A stretch of DNA of 64,000 bases, from the NCBI GenBank assembly GCA_037693485.1, contig CM075346.1:90688501-90752500 (forward strand), in the 5' to 3' direction. A model generated the notes under the pieces. It saw nothing but the letters and a program-made list of their open reading frames with translations, had not been told where the DNA came from and made no database searches. The first letter of the stretch is position 1; every line of letters starts with the position of its first letter. The stretch comes from Kitagawia praeruptora. Its lineage: Eukaryota; Streptophyta; Magnoliopsida; Apiales; Apiaceae. The position numbers and the translations under genes were made by a program. Shown here in pieces: positions 41,348 to 54,030 of this stretch.

Positions 41348-44300
41348 TTACTGATAATACTTCTTGAGATGCTCTGCATTCCAAGCTCTCGGAATGAGGT
41401 TCCCATCCATATCCATTAAGTGGTAGGTTCCTTCCCAAATGGCTGACTTTATCTGGTAAGGCCCTTCCCAATTTGCTCCAAAAGCTCCATGTGCCAGAAC
41501 CCTGGTATTTGGCATGACTTTTCTCAGAACTAGGTCTCCAACTTTAAAAGGTCTTGCCTTCACCTTTTTGTCGTAATACCTTCGAACTCTCTGTTGATAT
41601 GCTGCTAACTTCACTTGTGAATCTGCTCTCAACTCTTCAACCATGTCTAAATACAATCTATGATTGACCTCATTGCTCTCTGGATTAAAATACTTTCTTC
41701 TCAAGGAACCTGTTCCAACTTCCACAGGTACCATAGCTTCACAACCATAAGTGAGGGTAAAAGGAGACTCACCAGTTGTAGTTCTAGGCGTGGTATTGTA
41801 CGACCACAAGACTCCAGGAAGCTCCTCTGGCCAGCTTCCCTTCTTATCTTCAAGCCTTGTCTTCAAAGTGTGCTTGATAATCTTATTCACTGCTTCAGTC
41901 TATCCATTACTCTGCGGATAATACACTGCTGAAAATGCTTTTTGGATTCCAAACTGCTCACACAATCCTCTAAGCTCTCTACTATCGAACTGCTTCCCAT
42001 TGTCAGAAATCAGCTTCTGTGGAATGCCAAACCTGCATACAATAGCTCGAAACACAAATTCAGTCAATTTTGACGCTGTAATCTTAGCAAGTGGTTCTGC
42101 TTCCGCCCACTTTGTAAAGTAATCGACTGCGACCACTGCGTATTTCACTCCTCCTTTTCCTTTCGGGAGCTCACCAATGAGGTCTATTCCCCAAACAGCG
42201 AATGGCCAAGGGCTAACAATCGGTTTGATAGGTGCTACCGGACGACTATCAAAATTGGCAAACCTCTGACAATTACTGCATGCCTGCACGAACTTTGTAG
42301 CATCTGCTTTGATGGTTGGCCAATAATATCCTTGTCGAAGGACTTTCATGGCTAAAGAATTACCCCCCGAGTGATTTCCACATACTCCTTCATGAATTTC
42401 CTCGAGGATATACTTGCATTGTTCTCCAGCTACACACTTGAGCAAAGGCTGATTGAATCCTCGTTTATACAGAACTCCATCATAAATTACATACCTGGCT
42501 GCTCGATACCTCAGCTTCCTGATATCACTTTGATTGGGAGGTAGCTCCCCTTTGTCCAGGTAACGATATATCGGGGTCATCCAGGAATCTTCAACTGGAA
42601 ATTCAATGTCCATTACCTCTTCCTTGAAAACACTTGGTTGCTCCTGGATTTGAAGTGGAATTACCCCCAATAATGTGGATTCTCTCTGTGACCCTAGCTT
42701 GGCCAATGCATCCGCTTTGGTATTCTTTCCTCGAGGTACTTGATCCAGCTTCACCTCTCTGAACCTTGCGATCAACTCCTGGGAATATCTCAAATATAAG
42801 TCTGTTCTTGGCCCTCTCGCCTGAAAACCACCACGAATCTGCCAAACTACTAACATCGAATCACTAAACACTCTGATATTCTCTACTTTCATCTCCAAAG
42901 CCAACTTGAGGCCTGCAATCAATGCCTCATATTCCGCATCATTGTTCGTGGCTTTAAAAGCAAAATGAATTGAGCTATAGAGTTGGTGCCCTTCTGGACT
43001 AACTAGTTCTATGCCTGCACCTGCTCCACCACTGTTAGCAGCTCCATCTACATACAGTGTCCACCAAGGTGCGCAGTTGTCATTGTCTGCCTGTCTTTCC
43101 TCCTCCTCTTTTGGCCCCTCTTGGCCGGTAACCTCTACATGAGGTGGAAACTCGATTAAGAAATCTGCTAAAGCTTGAGCTTTGATTGCTGTCTTTGGCT
43201 TATACTCTATGTCGAACTGTCCTAGCTCCACAGCCCACTTTAACATTCTTCCAGAAGTTTCTGGCCTATGCATCACTTGCTTAAGCGGATATGAGGTTCT
43301 TACTTCAATCTTGTGAGCTTGGAAATAAGGTCGCAGCTTCCTGGAAGCCAGAATCAATGCGAAAACCAGCTTCTCCATTCCTGTATACCTCGTTTCTGCA
43401 TCAAGTAACCTTTTACTAACATAGTAAACTGGGCTCTGCTGTCCATTCTCTTCTCGAACCAGAACTGCACTAATGGAATACTCTGACACAGCCAAATAAA
43501 GTATCAATGTTTCTCCATCCACAGGTTTGGCTAACAGTGGGGGGCTCCCCAAATGCTCCTTTAGCTTTCCAAACGCTATCTCACATTCTGCGGTCCACTC
43601 GAATTTGTTTCCTTTCTTTATAGCTTTAAAGAACTCCTGACACTTATCAGTGGACCTCGAAATGAATCTATTCAAAGCTGCAACTCTTCCTGTAAGAGAC
43701 TGAACCTCTCTCACAGTTCTCGGAGACCTCATATCAATCAATGCTTTAATCTTGGCTGGGTTGGCTTCAATACCTCTGTGGTTTACCATGAAACCCAGAA
43801 ACTTTCCTGATTCTACCCCAAACACACATTTTTGAGGGTTCAGCTTCATTCTGTACTTTCGCAAGATTCCAAACATTTCTTCTAAGTGCTTCACATGGTC
43901 AACAGCTTCCTTAGACTTAACTAGCATATCATCCACATATACCTCCATAGTACGGCCAATTTGGTCTTTAAATATCATGTTCACTAACCGTTGGTATGTG
44001 GCTCCAGCATTAATCAATCCAAATGGCATGCACACGTAGCAATAAAGACCTCTATCTGTAATAAAAGAAGTATGCTCTTGGTCAGGTTCATACATAGGGA
44101 TTTGATTGTAACCTGAATATGCATCCATGAAGCTGAGGAGGGCATGTCCAGCTGTTGCATCCACTAACTGATCAATCCGTGGCAGTGGGAAGCTGTCCTT
44201 CGGACATGCTTTGTTGAGATCTGTGAAGTCCACACAGGTTCTCCATTTTCCATTAGGTTTCTTTACCAAAACAGGATTTGCCAACCATACTGGGTAAAAA

Positions 44301-47300
44301 GATTCTTTAACTAATCCTGCATCCAATAATCTGTCGACCTCTTCTTTCAATGCCTGGGCTCTTTCTCCACTAACTGGTCTTCGCTTCTGTCTCACTCCTT
44401 TCTTTTCTGGATCAATATTCAACTTATGACACATGACCCTTGGATCTATCCCTCCCATATCTGCATGACACCATGCAAACACATCCGGATTCCTGCCCAA
44501 AAAAGTAATGAGAGATTCTTTTAAGGCTGGATCGAGTTGAGCTCCAATCTTCAACACCTTTATACCATCTTTGTCATTGATCTTCACATCCAGAGTTTCA
44601 CCAGCTGGTCCAGCCTTTACCATGGTTTCTGGCATTCGAGGATCTAAGTCTACCTCCATCTCTGCGGTTGAGTCCTCTTGAGGTTCCTGGACGGTAGACG
44701 GTTCCTGCACTTCGTGCATGACATTCCTTCTCTTTGATGCTGGCTGACTGTCTTCATTGCATCCATTATGTTTCAGTTTTCGGGATTTTTCTTCATCCAA
44801 CCCTTCTACCATACACACATCACCATCCTTATCCGTAGGGGGTGCACCTTCTATCAGTAAGTAGGGGGTATCTGGTCCCCGAAAAACGGGAATCTCATCA
44901 TGAGGTTCCTCTTCTATGATCTCTTCAATTCTTATAGCTCTACAAGAGGCTGACACAAAACCTTCCAAAGGCGAACTGCGCAGGTCGACCGTTATCTTGT
45001 CTGGGTTCTTTCCTGGAAAACTATCAGGAACCTCGTCCATAGGCTCAGGCAATTTAGCAGCTCTAGCAGCATGTTGCAAAGCTTTTGTGTAACACTCTCT
45101 AGACTCATACTGACATCCTCGAACTATGCCAACTCCATTTGGCGTCGGGAACTTCATAGTGAGGTGGTAAATGGAGGTTATTACCCTCATCTCCTTCAAA
45201 ATGGGTCTTCCCAAAATAGCATTGTAATTCATATTCTCTTCTATAACAATGAATTCTGCCAACTGTGTAATGCAACATGGTTTATCACCTAAGGTTACTG
45301 GCAAACGAATCTTACCTTTGATAGGAACCTGATTATTGGTGAATCCGTACAAGGTATCGTTTGTTGGAGTTAAGTCTTTATCCAGAAAATGCATCTTCTT
45401 GAAAGCTGAGTAAGATAGCAAGTTTACAGAGCTTCCATTATCAACTAGCACTCGATGAACCTCATAAGATCCAATTCCTACCTCAACAACCAAAGCGTCA
45501 GTATGGGGATGATGTACCCAGGAAGCATCTTCCTCAGTGAAAGTAATATCTGCATCCTCTCCTTCAAACAGCTTTGGGGACCTCTGGGACAGATTGTAAA
45601 TACTGGTTAAAGGACGTTCTTTAGCCTCACGAGTATACCTCTCCATGGCATTCCTGCTGCTTCCTCCAATATGGGGACCTCCTATAATTGTGCGTATGCA
45701 CCCAGCCTTAGGTGGTCCCTCCATCACGACAGGTTCCTGTGTCTGTGTCTTCTGAGTCTTCTCATCTCTATACTTTTTTCCTTCCTGAGCCACCCATTCA
45801 CTCAATTGCCCTTGTCTGATTAGAGTTTCAATTAGATCTCTGAGGTGACGACAATCTGCAGTATTATGCCCATTATTATCATGGAAGTCACAGTAGGGGC
45901 GCTCATTCTTATTCCCTGGCGGACCGGTTCTGAAAGGCTTCTTAAACCATGAGGACTTCTCATTCACTGCGTAAATATGATCAATCGGAGCTAACAAAGG
46001 GGTGAAAGTTTCATAGACGGGTCTCTCTGGTCTATTGCTGTTATAGGAAGCTGGTGGCGGTACCTGACTCATGACAGGTTTAGTAGGATTCACAGCTTCA
46101 GGCTTCACCTGGGATGTGCGACTAACCACCTTTTTATTGTCACGACCATTGGGGCTTCTTTGTCTCGACCTCTTGCTTCCACTTTGCCTTACAAAATCTG
46201 GATCCTTCCTTAATTCAACTAGAGACTCCTCCACCAGTCGAAAGGGTTCTGCCTGGGCATAAAAGTCTGCTAACGTCTCTGGTTCTTTTCCCTGCAATGC
46301 TTTCCAAAAATCTGAGCCTCCTTTGACTCCAGCGATTAAGAAATTCTTTATTGTTTCCTCAGATGCCTTCCTAACTTTAGGAACCTCCGCATTAAACCTC
46401 TTGAAATATTCTGTCAATGTCTCACTAGGTCTTTGCTTGATATTGGCTAAGGTATTGGTTGGTGGGGCAAATGCAACAGATGCTCTGAATTGAGTGACAA
46501 AGAGCTTCCCCATGCTTGCCCAAGAACCAATCGAATCTGCAGGTAACCTTTTGAACCACTGATGGGCTCCGCCCTGTAGAGTTGCAGCCAGTAACCTGCA
46601 CCTGGTGGCTTCCTTCACTTGATAAACATCCATCTCTGTGTCAAAACGACTAAGGTACTCAATGGGGTCAGTAGTCCCATCGAATTTCAACTCATTTGAG
46701 GGCCTGTAAGACCTAGGCAAAGCCGACTTTCGAACCTTCTTGGTGAAAGGAGAAGCTGTTATAGGGTTCACAGCAAGATTCTTTTCGTCCTTGAGTTGAG
46801 CCAAAATTTTCTTGACATCTTCTGCTGTCACCTCCCCAACAGCTTCCGCCTTTGTCTTCTTACTCGTCCCTTCTTCCTCTTGCGACCCTGCAGCGCTTGA
46901 TTCTTCAGTGTCCTCATCTGAATCCGTGCTTTTTTCTTCAATTATCTCGACAGATGGGTCTTTATCTTTCTTCTTTTTCTTTGAGGAACCTCCAGTCTTG
47001 TTTTTCTTCTTTTTCTTGGACCCTGTACGGTCCTTGCTACCAGTTTTACTCTTCTCAGGATTCTCCATATCTTCATCATCATTATCTTCCTTCGGTTCTT
47101 CACCATCGTCTGGAACCTCCTCTCCATTCTCAGATTCTTCAAAATTCAACTGTTTCGGAGTAACCTTCGACTTCTTGCTCTTCTTTGCCTTCTTTTTCTT
47201 CTTTTTGCTTGAAGCCTGCTCCAAAGTCGATAAACGTTCTCCCACAGTCTTTAGGATTTCCATCATGGCTTCTTTAGTGACCTTCGGTGCTCTGGGAGGA

Positions 47301-47365
47301 GATGTGTTCTCCTCATGAACCTGTCGCTCAGAACGGGTTGCTTCGCTTTCCGAGCTGTCTGACAT
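41348..47365 (-). CDS. Tat-type gypsy gag-pol polyprotein, one in-frame stop in integrase
   Basis: Translation starts at the ATG at 47365. Residues 1-215 are acidic/Lys-rich. The capsid domain follows (about 215-380; FDGTTDPIEYLSRFD, WFKRLPADSI), then a knuckle-like CDFHDNNGHNTADC (about 490). Aspartic protease has VLVDNGSSVNLL (about 637). Reverse transcriptase spans about 1000-1170 (KACPKDSFPLPRID, VYVDDMLVKSK). The first RNase H follows, then a second, archaeal-type RNase H with LYVDGAANSGGAGAGIELV and FSDSMLVVWQI (about 1435-1560). Integrase has a zinc finger (CSNCQRF) and core (WGIDLIGE, LISDNGKQF). A TAG at 41900-41902 replaces the conserved Gln of SNGQTEAVN; after it the frame runs on to 41348 with the C-terminal domain (FKVGDLVLRK, WEGPYQI). 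Without that stop it would be a full polyprotein of about 2,000 residues. Confidence 0.95.
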
Positions 47366-47392
47366 CTTTTCCACTCTTAAGATATTAACTAT

Positions 47393-47411
47393 CCCCTCCT
47401 TCTAGCGCCAA
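47393..47411 (-). other. Primer binding site of the nested gypsy element
   Basis: The minus strand reads TTGGCGCTAGAAGGAGGGG adjoining the LTR. The gag ATG follows 28 bp further on. Confidence 0.87.
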
Positions 47412-48279
47412 TGTTGATGAGTGGATTTCGTAATCAACTTATGTGAGGTTTACGGGTAGTTGTATAGGCTAGCAATCAACTGTTCTACGAAAAAAGGTTT
47501 GGGTTGTGTTTGTGGGGGTTGAGCTGAGCTCGAGGGTATCTCCAATAATCTCAGGTGCCTTTAGAGAAAATTAGAGAACTTAATGCGTCGTACCCTGAGG
47601 TGCCTACGTACCCTTGTATTTATAGGGATCAAGCTCACGTAGTTCTAGTATGATTCTGTCTCTTACTGGAATAGCTGTATTCGGTCACCTAGTTCGTGTT
47701 GGACTCAGGTTCCTTTAGAGCCTTTCACGAACTAGTTTGGCTAAGTGGAGTAGAACTCGAGTTCGTACTCCACTTATGATTCTCTCATTGGTTAGAGTTA
47801 TTCTAGGATCATCTGCGCCCTAGAATTATACTCAGATACCAATTTGTTTATCTGTTCTAGATGACTCCTAGAACTTTCTGTTGGCAACTCGTAGGAACCT
47901 GGTGCTCAGGAACCTACGTTTCAGGAGCCTTTTTCTCAGGGACCTCCTTATTTCGGGACATATCACTTAGGGACCTTCCTTTGGGTGTCAGTACCTGCAC
48001 AAATAACAAATTAGTTAGACTGGATAACTCTTCGAATGCTTTTATCATCTCTATGGCTATTGCTATGCTAACTCGAACTCTTCTGCTTGGAGGAACCTGG
48101 TCTTCTAGTGCTTAGCTCAGCTTCCTATACATTGGGAACCTCCTGATACTCATACTTCCTTAGTCATTTCTTCTATCTGATCTTCATAACTCATACTGGA
48201 TCAATCTTCTAGCTTGTATGGACCGGATCCTATAGCTTAATGAGCCTAAATCTAGCCCATGGAGATTTTGGGCACAACA
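47412..48279 (-). repeat. 5' LTR of the nested gypsy element
   Basis: It is the same length as 35476-36343. Its start TGTTGATGAGTGGATTTCG and its end GATTTTGGGCACAACA resemble those of the outer element's 929-bp LTR. Confidence 0.93.
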
Positions 48280-48284
48280 GTATT

Positions 48285-51200
48285 TCCAGCAGCTCACTGA
48301 ATTGACTGAAGCTTCTCACTTTACTTTTGTAATGCTTAGCGGGCAATCCTGCACAATATCTCAATTTTGCAGGCATATATACAAATGCAACAAAATATAT
48401 ATTCATGATATAATTAATGCACATTAGTGAATATGATAACTAGGACACATAATATGCACATGCATTTTATTATGTATGTTTCATGCAAATATTTGTTTTA
48501 GATCATATATGCAGAATATTAAATCTAATTCTTTTTAATGACTTTCTTATATTTTTTTTTTATGTTGGCAAGCTAGTCAAATAATTATCTTACTGTGCTG
48601 CTTCGGAGATCTACTGCTAGACTTATCTCATCATTCCTATTTCTCATTTCTATCTCTCGCGAATGCATGCTATTCTAACTATATATCTTTTTACAGACTT
48701 CTTTTCTTAGGTGCTCAAAGTAATCTAAATCTATCTTTCGTAATAATCCCAAGATTTAAACTTCCTAGAAATCTCATAATTTTCAATCTAGAACTAGCTA
48801 GCCAGTCATTAAAATCACAACGTCTTCTGATTATCATCATTCTATAAACTGTCTAGCATTACTGTATGAATCTTCTAAAACATATTTGTTGTTCCCAAGA
48901 TATTCTTATGTATGCATGGTATATATATGATATTTGCAAAATAAAGAATAAGATAGGAGGCTTAGCTCTGTGTTTCTGCAAAACGGCTTCCGGATGATTT
49001 TAAATCCAACTCCTCATGTGCATATTACTATTGCTGCGATCTTCCTTGGCTTTTCCAGTATCACGACGTCGACCTTCAATTCTTCGTCTTTCATCTATTT
49101 ACATTTCTTATTTCCTGTATTTGTCGAACTGCATTGGACTTGCATGAAACCTGATTTCTTTATTAGTCCACGTTGTCAATTTTTTTTTTTTTCACAAAAC
49201 CTCGGGAGCTCGCATGTATCATCTTCTATCTCCATTCTTTTTCCCGGAATTAAAGAAGCTGAATCCACTGTTATTCTTCATCCTTGATTTTGTTTAACAG
49301 TGCTTTAACACCTTATTGCAGAATTTTTACTCAGAAACGCCATTCTGAACAGCTTGACCACTGCTCACGAAAAACAAGATAACTTTCTGTAGAAAATGAA
49401 TTTTCACGAGCCGTAAATTTTGCTGAAAACTAGACTCCGATACCTTTCTATCGGTATATCATACTGCTCCTAGAACGTTCCAGATCAAAACAGTTTATTC
49501 CGTGAAGTTGGCTCAGAATCAGCAGCCTGAGAATTCTGATTTCGTTCCTCTAACAGTTTTTGCTCTCATTATTTCATACTATAGAGATACTTTGATTTAC
49601 TAGTCTTGGCTGCATACTAACTCCTTGCAGGGACTCCATGCTACCATTCATGCACAGCTTCCCAAGACCTCCTTGTTTTGTCGTGCAATTCTGGTTGAAT
49701 TTGTCTATAAAACAGGTCTCGTGGTCCACATACTTTGTGCAGGAATCGTCTAAATAAATTGATCATTTCACCTGCTCCATCTCCATGATATACATATGCT
49801 TCTTCTCCTGCACACTTTAACATTGTATCACTATCTCTTTTGATCAGCCACGGTTGAGGTTTTCTGCCGTTATTGTGAAGATGGCTCATCCATTTCCTGG
49901 CCATTTTACTTCGACCAATCGCAGCCAACATCACCTTTAACAACTTGTGGGTGTGTGACAAGCATTTGTTTCGGTATTCAATCAAGTGAATTACCACATG
50001 AGCAAATTCTGCTAGAATCTTCTTCTATAGTCTATAGGGTTTTAATCATGCCATATATTGAATCATCACATTTCCTTGATAACCTCCCTCGCTGCTGCCC
50101 CATAACCTTTATCCTGGGTTGATCTCCAAGCATTGTTCCAGTCTCATGTTGTATATTTTCTTTAAAATCATGCCGCTGTCAAGTCCAAGGTATCTCATTT
50201 CCACCGCCAGTTTCATTGTCATACCAGCAACAAAGTCCGAGACTTCGGCCTCACATATTGTGTTCCTTCTTCTATACTAGTGCGGCTATCGTCCTGCTAT
50301 CCCTTATATCCTATTATTTTTAGCTTTGTGCAAGCGGGTTCTGTCCTCAACACATGATATCAATTCCCCCTCCTGCACTGTCATGTTGTCGTCAAACTTT
50401 TCATTCAATATCTTCAGCTTTTCCTCCATGCTATACACATCTTCACATAAATACAAGCATGTTGTTGCTGCGCTTTCATGCATGCATACACCTCTGTTAT
50501 AATAAATTTTCCAAAACCAATGCTTTGTTGCTCTTCTAATTCATACATCTACTTTTGCCATGGGTTAAACCTTCAACGTATATGTATGTACTTTTGTTTG
50601 ATGACATCTACACCACTCGCCTCTGTCATTGTCTTCTCTGGCACTTCTCCAATCGCAACTAACATTACCATCAACACCCTGTAAAAATCATGCAGGCTAC
50701 TGGCCTGCCTATCTCTTTTTATTCATGCGTTCTCTGTTCGATGTTTCTTATTAGTGCCTTAATATCCATAACACTGAAAGCCAGGTCTGATATGTACTCT
50801 TTAACCCCCGCTGACTCTGCTATGAATTTATGCTTCTCAGTGCCTTGTGTAGACAGCCCAGGTCTTTGTATCCGAGTTAAGATATCTCTACAGCCTACAC
50901 CATCGTCCATGCCACTGGTTCTCTCTCGGGCATCCTTGGTTGGAGCCCACCCTGAATCCATTTTGCTAATCCCCTCCGATCAAATTGAAATCCTCATATC
51001 ACAAACACCACACTAACCGTCAGAGAGCTCTAAATATACTAACCACCGCTGTTTGTCGTAACAGGTAAAAGTCCGTATACAATATAAAAATTTTGTTTTT
51101 CTTCTGGGCCATTGTCGCCGTCTTGTTGTTGCTCATCCAAAATTAATCAGAAGAGCCACCATATTAAGAAAATCTCCAAGCTTTTGGTCTGCATCTCCTG

Positions 51201-52053
51201 GTCGTCTTGCATTGGTTGTCTAGATTTTGTTTATTTCACAAACCGCTCTGTCAAGTTCTCGTCCTTGACGTCATATTGGCACCATCAAACCTGCAGTACG
51301 TATCTGCTGTGACTTCCAGTACCATCATGTTGCTTCTATTCACCTCTGGATGTGCATACAAACGTACACATATATGCCATCTGTATCATCTCTTATAGAA
51401 CATAATAAAAACATCCATCCTGGTTTAATTTGTTGTGCGACAAGTACCACCATATCTGTCCTTATGGTTTCGTTTAATTCGACACCCACCAGTGTTATGT
51501 CCTTGTTTCCAGGTGTTTGTAAAACTAGTTGTATACATGCTTTTCATATCACCGAGATATGGTCGTAGGTGTCTCATGTGTATACAAGTTTCTTGTAATA
51601 CGTCTCTTTATATCTATCATCTCTTCTGATGGTTACTTTTGTCTTCTGTCTAAACTCATCGCCAACAATACGCACGCAGATCATTCAAAACTTGTATCTT
51701 CCTTGACGTTGCTAAATATCCAATACGGCCACTGTATGTCATTGTCCTCTGTTTAAGACCAGGTATAACTGCTGATTACCGTGTGTGAATTATCACCCAA
51801 AACTTGATCACGTGCGTACTTTACATATACATACATAACCATAAGATATTTGGACTGCTGCTGACAATTTACTGGCTTGTATCCTGCTATCGTCTCTATC
51901 ATCATACCAACGCCTGAATTATTGATTTTAACGTTTGTAAAAATTCTCTGTAGCAAAAGCCATGAACGTCTCTCAAACAATTCATCACAACACGATTAAC
52001 CACCCATATTTGTTTTATATCTCGTTTGTCCTCCACAAACGAGCAAGGCAGGG
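48285..52053. other. Right internal region of the outer gypsy element, unidentified sequence where gag-pol would be
   Basis: In the element's own orientation this 3.8-kb stretch follows the primer site, the place of gag-pol in related elements. Only short broken frames exist; the longest on the minus strand are 49641-49997 and 50719-50961 and resemble nothing I know. Composition is less AT-rich than the rest of the spacer DNA (around 40% GC by eye). It could be a very decayed coding region or captured host DNA; I cannot decide. Confidence 0.5.
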
Positions 52054-52072
52054 CCCCTCCTTCTAGCGCCAA
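52054..52072 (-). other. Primer binding site of the outer gypsy element
   Basis: The minus strand reads TTGGCGCTAGAAGGAGGGG directly after the LTR end, the same as in the nested element. The TGGCGC start is typical for plant gypsy primer sites. Confidence 0.85.
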
Positions 52073-53001
52073 TGTTGATGGAGGATTTTCGTAATCAACG
52101 TGATTTTTGGAGGCCCACTGGAATTTACAAGTGTAACACATGTAATTGGCTGTTTTTGGTGATTTGGGTGTGATTTGATGGTGGGGGTGAGCTGAGCTTG
52201 AGAGGTTACGAGAATCATCGCAGGTTCCATTAGCGAGATCTGTGGCCGTTCTCCCAAGGTGCCTACGTACCCTTGTTTATATAGGGATCAAGCTCACGTA
52301 GTTCTAATGCGAAGCTGATTCTGCTTGACCAGCTGTATTCGGTTGTCTAATTCGTGTAGGACTCAGGTTCCTTTAGAGCCTTTCACGAACTAGTTGGCTA
52401 AGTAGAGTAGAACTCGAGTTCGTACCCTACTATAATTCTCATGTCTATTAGAGGCATTCTAGGATCAACTGCGCCCTAGAATTACACTCCAATAATAATT
52501 CGGTCTCTTTCTGATTGGCTACGCTCAGGAACCTGGTGCTCAGGAACCTATGTCTCAGGAACCTGGTGCTCAGGAACCTATGTCTCAGGAACCTGGTACT
52601 CAGGAACCTGTATTTCGGAACCTGGTTCTCAGGAACCTCTGTCTAGGAACCTGTTTCTCAGGAACCTCCTTATTTCGGGACACATTGCTTAGGGACCTCT
52701 TTATAGGTACCTGTACCTGCACAAATAACAAACTGGTTAGACTGGATAGCTCTTCATATGCTCTTGGCACCTCTATGGCTGTTGCTATGCTAACTCGAAC
52801 TCTTCTGCTGGGAGGAACCTGGTCTTCTAATACTCAGCCCAGCTTCCTGACCATTGGAAACCTCCTGATACTCATACATCCTTAGTCATTTCTTCTATCT
52901 GATCTTCATAACTCATACTGGATCTATCTCCTGGCTCATATGGATTGGACCCTATAGCTTATTGGGCCTAAATCTAGCCCATGGAGATTTTGGGCACAAC
53001 A
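52073..53001 (-). repeat. 5' LTR of the outer gypsy element
   Basis: It is a same-length copy of 29817-30745, including the CAGGAACCT array at about 52523-52675. It is followed on the minus strand by the primer site. Confidence 0.92.
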
Positions 53002-54030
53002 CATATTTTGTTCATGGAGACCAAGAATTAGCTGATCGTCTAGAATCTCATTATATTATGATTCTTTTTCAAATCTTGGAGCAGTGCACGCAACAATTTA
53101 TCTAGCGTTCGGCTCTTACAATTCTCTCACATGTAAGCTTTATTGAGCTCGGGATGACACCAGAGATAATTCAACTACTTGTGAAGTTTGTTGACTTATG
53201 AAGATATAGCGCATCTGGCCTTGTTCACATTGACGAATATAGCTGAGAACCTTCCCAGTTATATCGTACTTATACTAAACAGCGATGCTTTGGAACGTGT
53301 GAGAAATGTTGGTATAAGGGATGGTCGAATTAGGAGAACAATGGATTCTGTAGTCATGTTTTTGGCAGCTGTTTGTCGCTCAGAAGATCTTCATGATCTT
53401 AATAAGGTAGGTGAAGCTTTTTCCACATTGCTAATACTCATTAAAAAGAAGATAGTTGCTGAACACCATTTGGAGCATGCGTGCTACGCACTCCAATATC
53501 TTACCTATGGCAGGGTACTGAAAATTGAAAAATTAGAGTTGGAGTGGCTTATTAATTTTTTATTTGATATCATCCGCTCCCCCCCAGGAAATAATTGTCC
53601 GTATCCCTGTTATGCACTTGGAGTAATTGGAAATATTGCTAGGTGGGGAAGTTCGGACCAAATTGAGATTTTGACTTCAGATTGTATGATTCTGGAATAC
53701 CTTGGGGAGGTCATCATAGCTGATTCTAAGAAGATTCAAAAGGAAGTTTGCCAAATAATTTCAAACATAGCTGCAAGAATGGAAGGAGGATTATTAGAAA
53801 AAATAACTATATTGTGGGAGCCTCTATGCAGACTGATTGAAAATGACGAGCCTGATGTAAAGTTGGAAGCTGCATGGGCAGTATTTAATGGCATCTACGG
53901 TTCTAAATTTTCCCCCTCTTTCACCCTTCCCCCAATAGAAATTTCCCCCCTCCCTCGCCCTTCTCGCCCTTACCGCAAGACAATGACAACCATCATGGAG
54001 AGAATGACAACCACCATGGAGAGGGAATGA
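53002..54030 (+). pseudogene. Importin-alpha-like armadillo repeats, 3' part of the chimeric pseudogene
   Basis: After the CATAT duplication the frame of 29816 continues (FVHGDQELADRLE) but meets TAG at about 53101-53103 and loses frame near 53185. From 53188 a 280-residue frame has armadillo-type helices: ALFTLTNIAENLPSY, HACYALQYLTYG, CYALGVIGNIARWGSSDQIE and KKIQKEVCQIISNIAAR, the last three matching importin-alpha ARM consensus (A-WALSYLSDG; L-R-VGNI-TG; KKEACWTISNI-AG). KLEAAWAVFNGI is the next repeat start, after which similarity ends at about 53900. Importin alpha carries nuclear-localisation cargo; this copy has lost at least two frames and is not functional. Confidence 0.72.

Larger units (their letters stand above)
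35476..48279 (-). mobile_element. Ty3/gypsy Tat-lineage element with gag-pol and an antisense gene, nested in the outer element
   Basis: Two 868-bp LTRs (35476-36343, 47412-48279) lie inside a GTATT duplication (35471-35475, 48280-48284). On the minus strand: 5' LTR, primer site, gag-pol with two RNase H domains, minisatellite, then an oppositely oriented two-exon gene, polypurine tract and 3' LTR. The extra archaeal-type RNase H and the antisense additional ORF are hallmarks of the Tat lineage (Tat, Ogre, Retand, Grande). I count about three differences between the LTRs, so insertion is recent. Length 12,804 bp. One stop codon breaks integrase; everything else looks complete. Confidence 0.95.
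29817..53001 (-). mobile_element. Non-autonomous Ty3/gypsy (Tat-type) element, containing a nested relative
   Basis: Two 929-bp LTRs (29817-30745 and 52073-53001) with TG...CA ends lie inside a CATAT duplication (29812-29816, 53002-53006). Primer site and polypurine tract place it on the minus strand. Without the nested element (35476-48279 plus its duplication) it is about 10.4 kb. It has no recognisable gag-pol or additional ORF; its internal part holds minisatellites and hairpin repeats on the left and about 3.8 kb of unidentified sequence on the right. It shares parts of the LTR, the primer site, the tract next to the LTR and the minisatellite region with the nested element, so it is likely mobilised in trans by that family. 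Confidence 0.9.

Noticed and set aside
46812..47318. Plus-strand 168-codon ORF rich in Ser and Phe
   Set aside because: It is the antisense shadow of the acidic/Lys-rich gag start.
50354..51756. Cluster of short plus-strand ORFs
   Set aside because: Overlapping short frames without similarity or splice logic; only noted as unidentified sequence.
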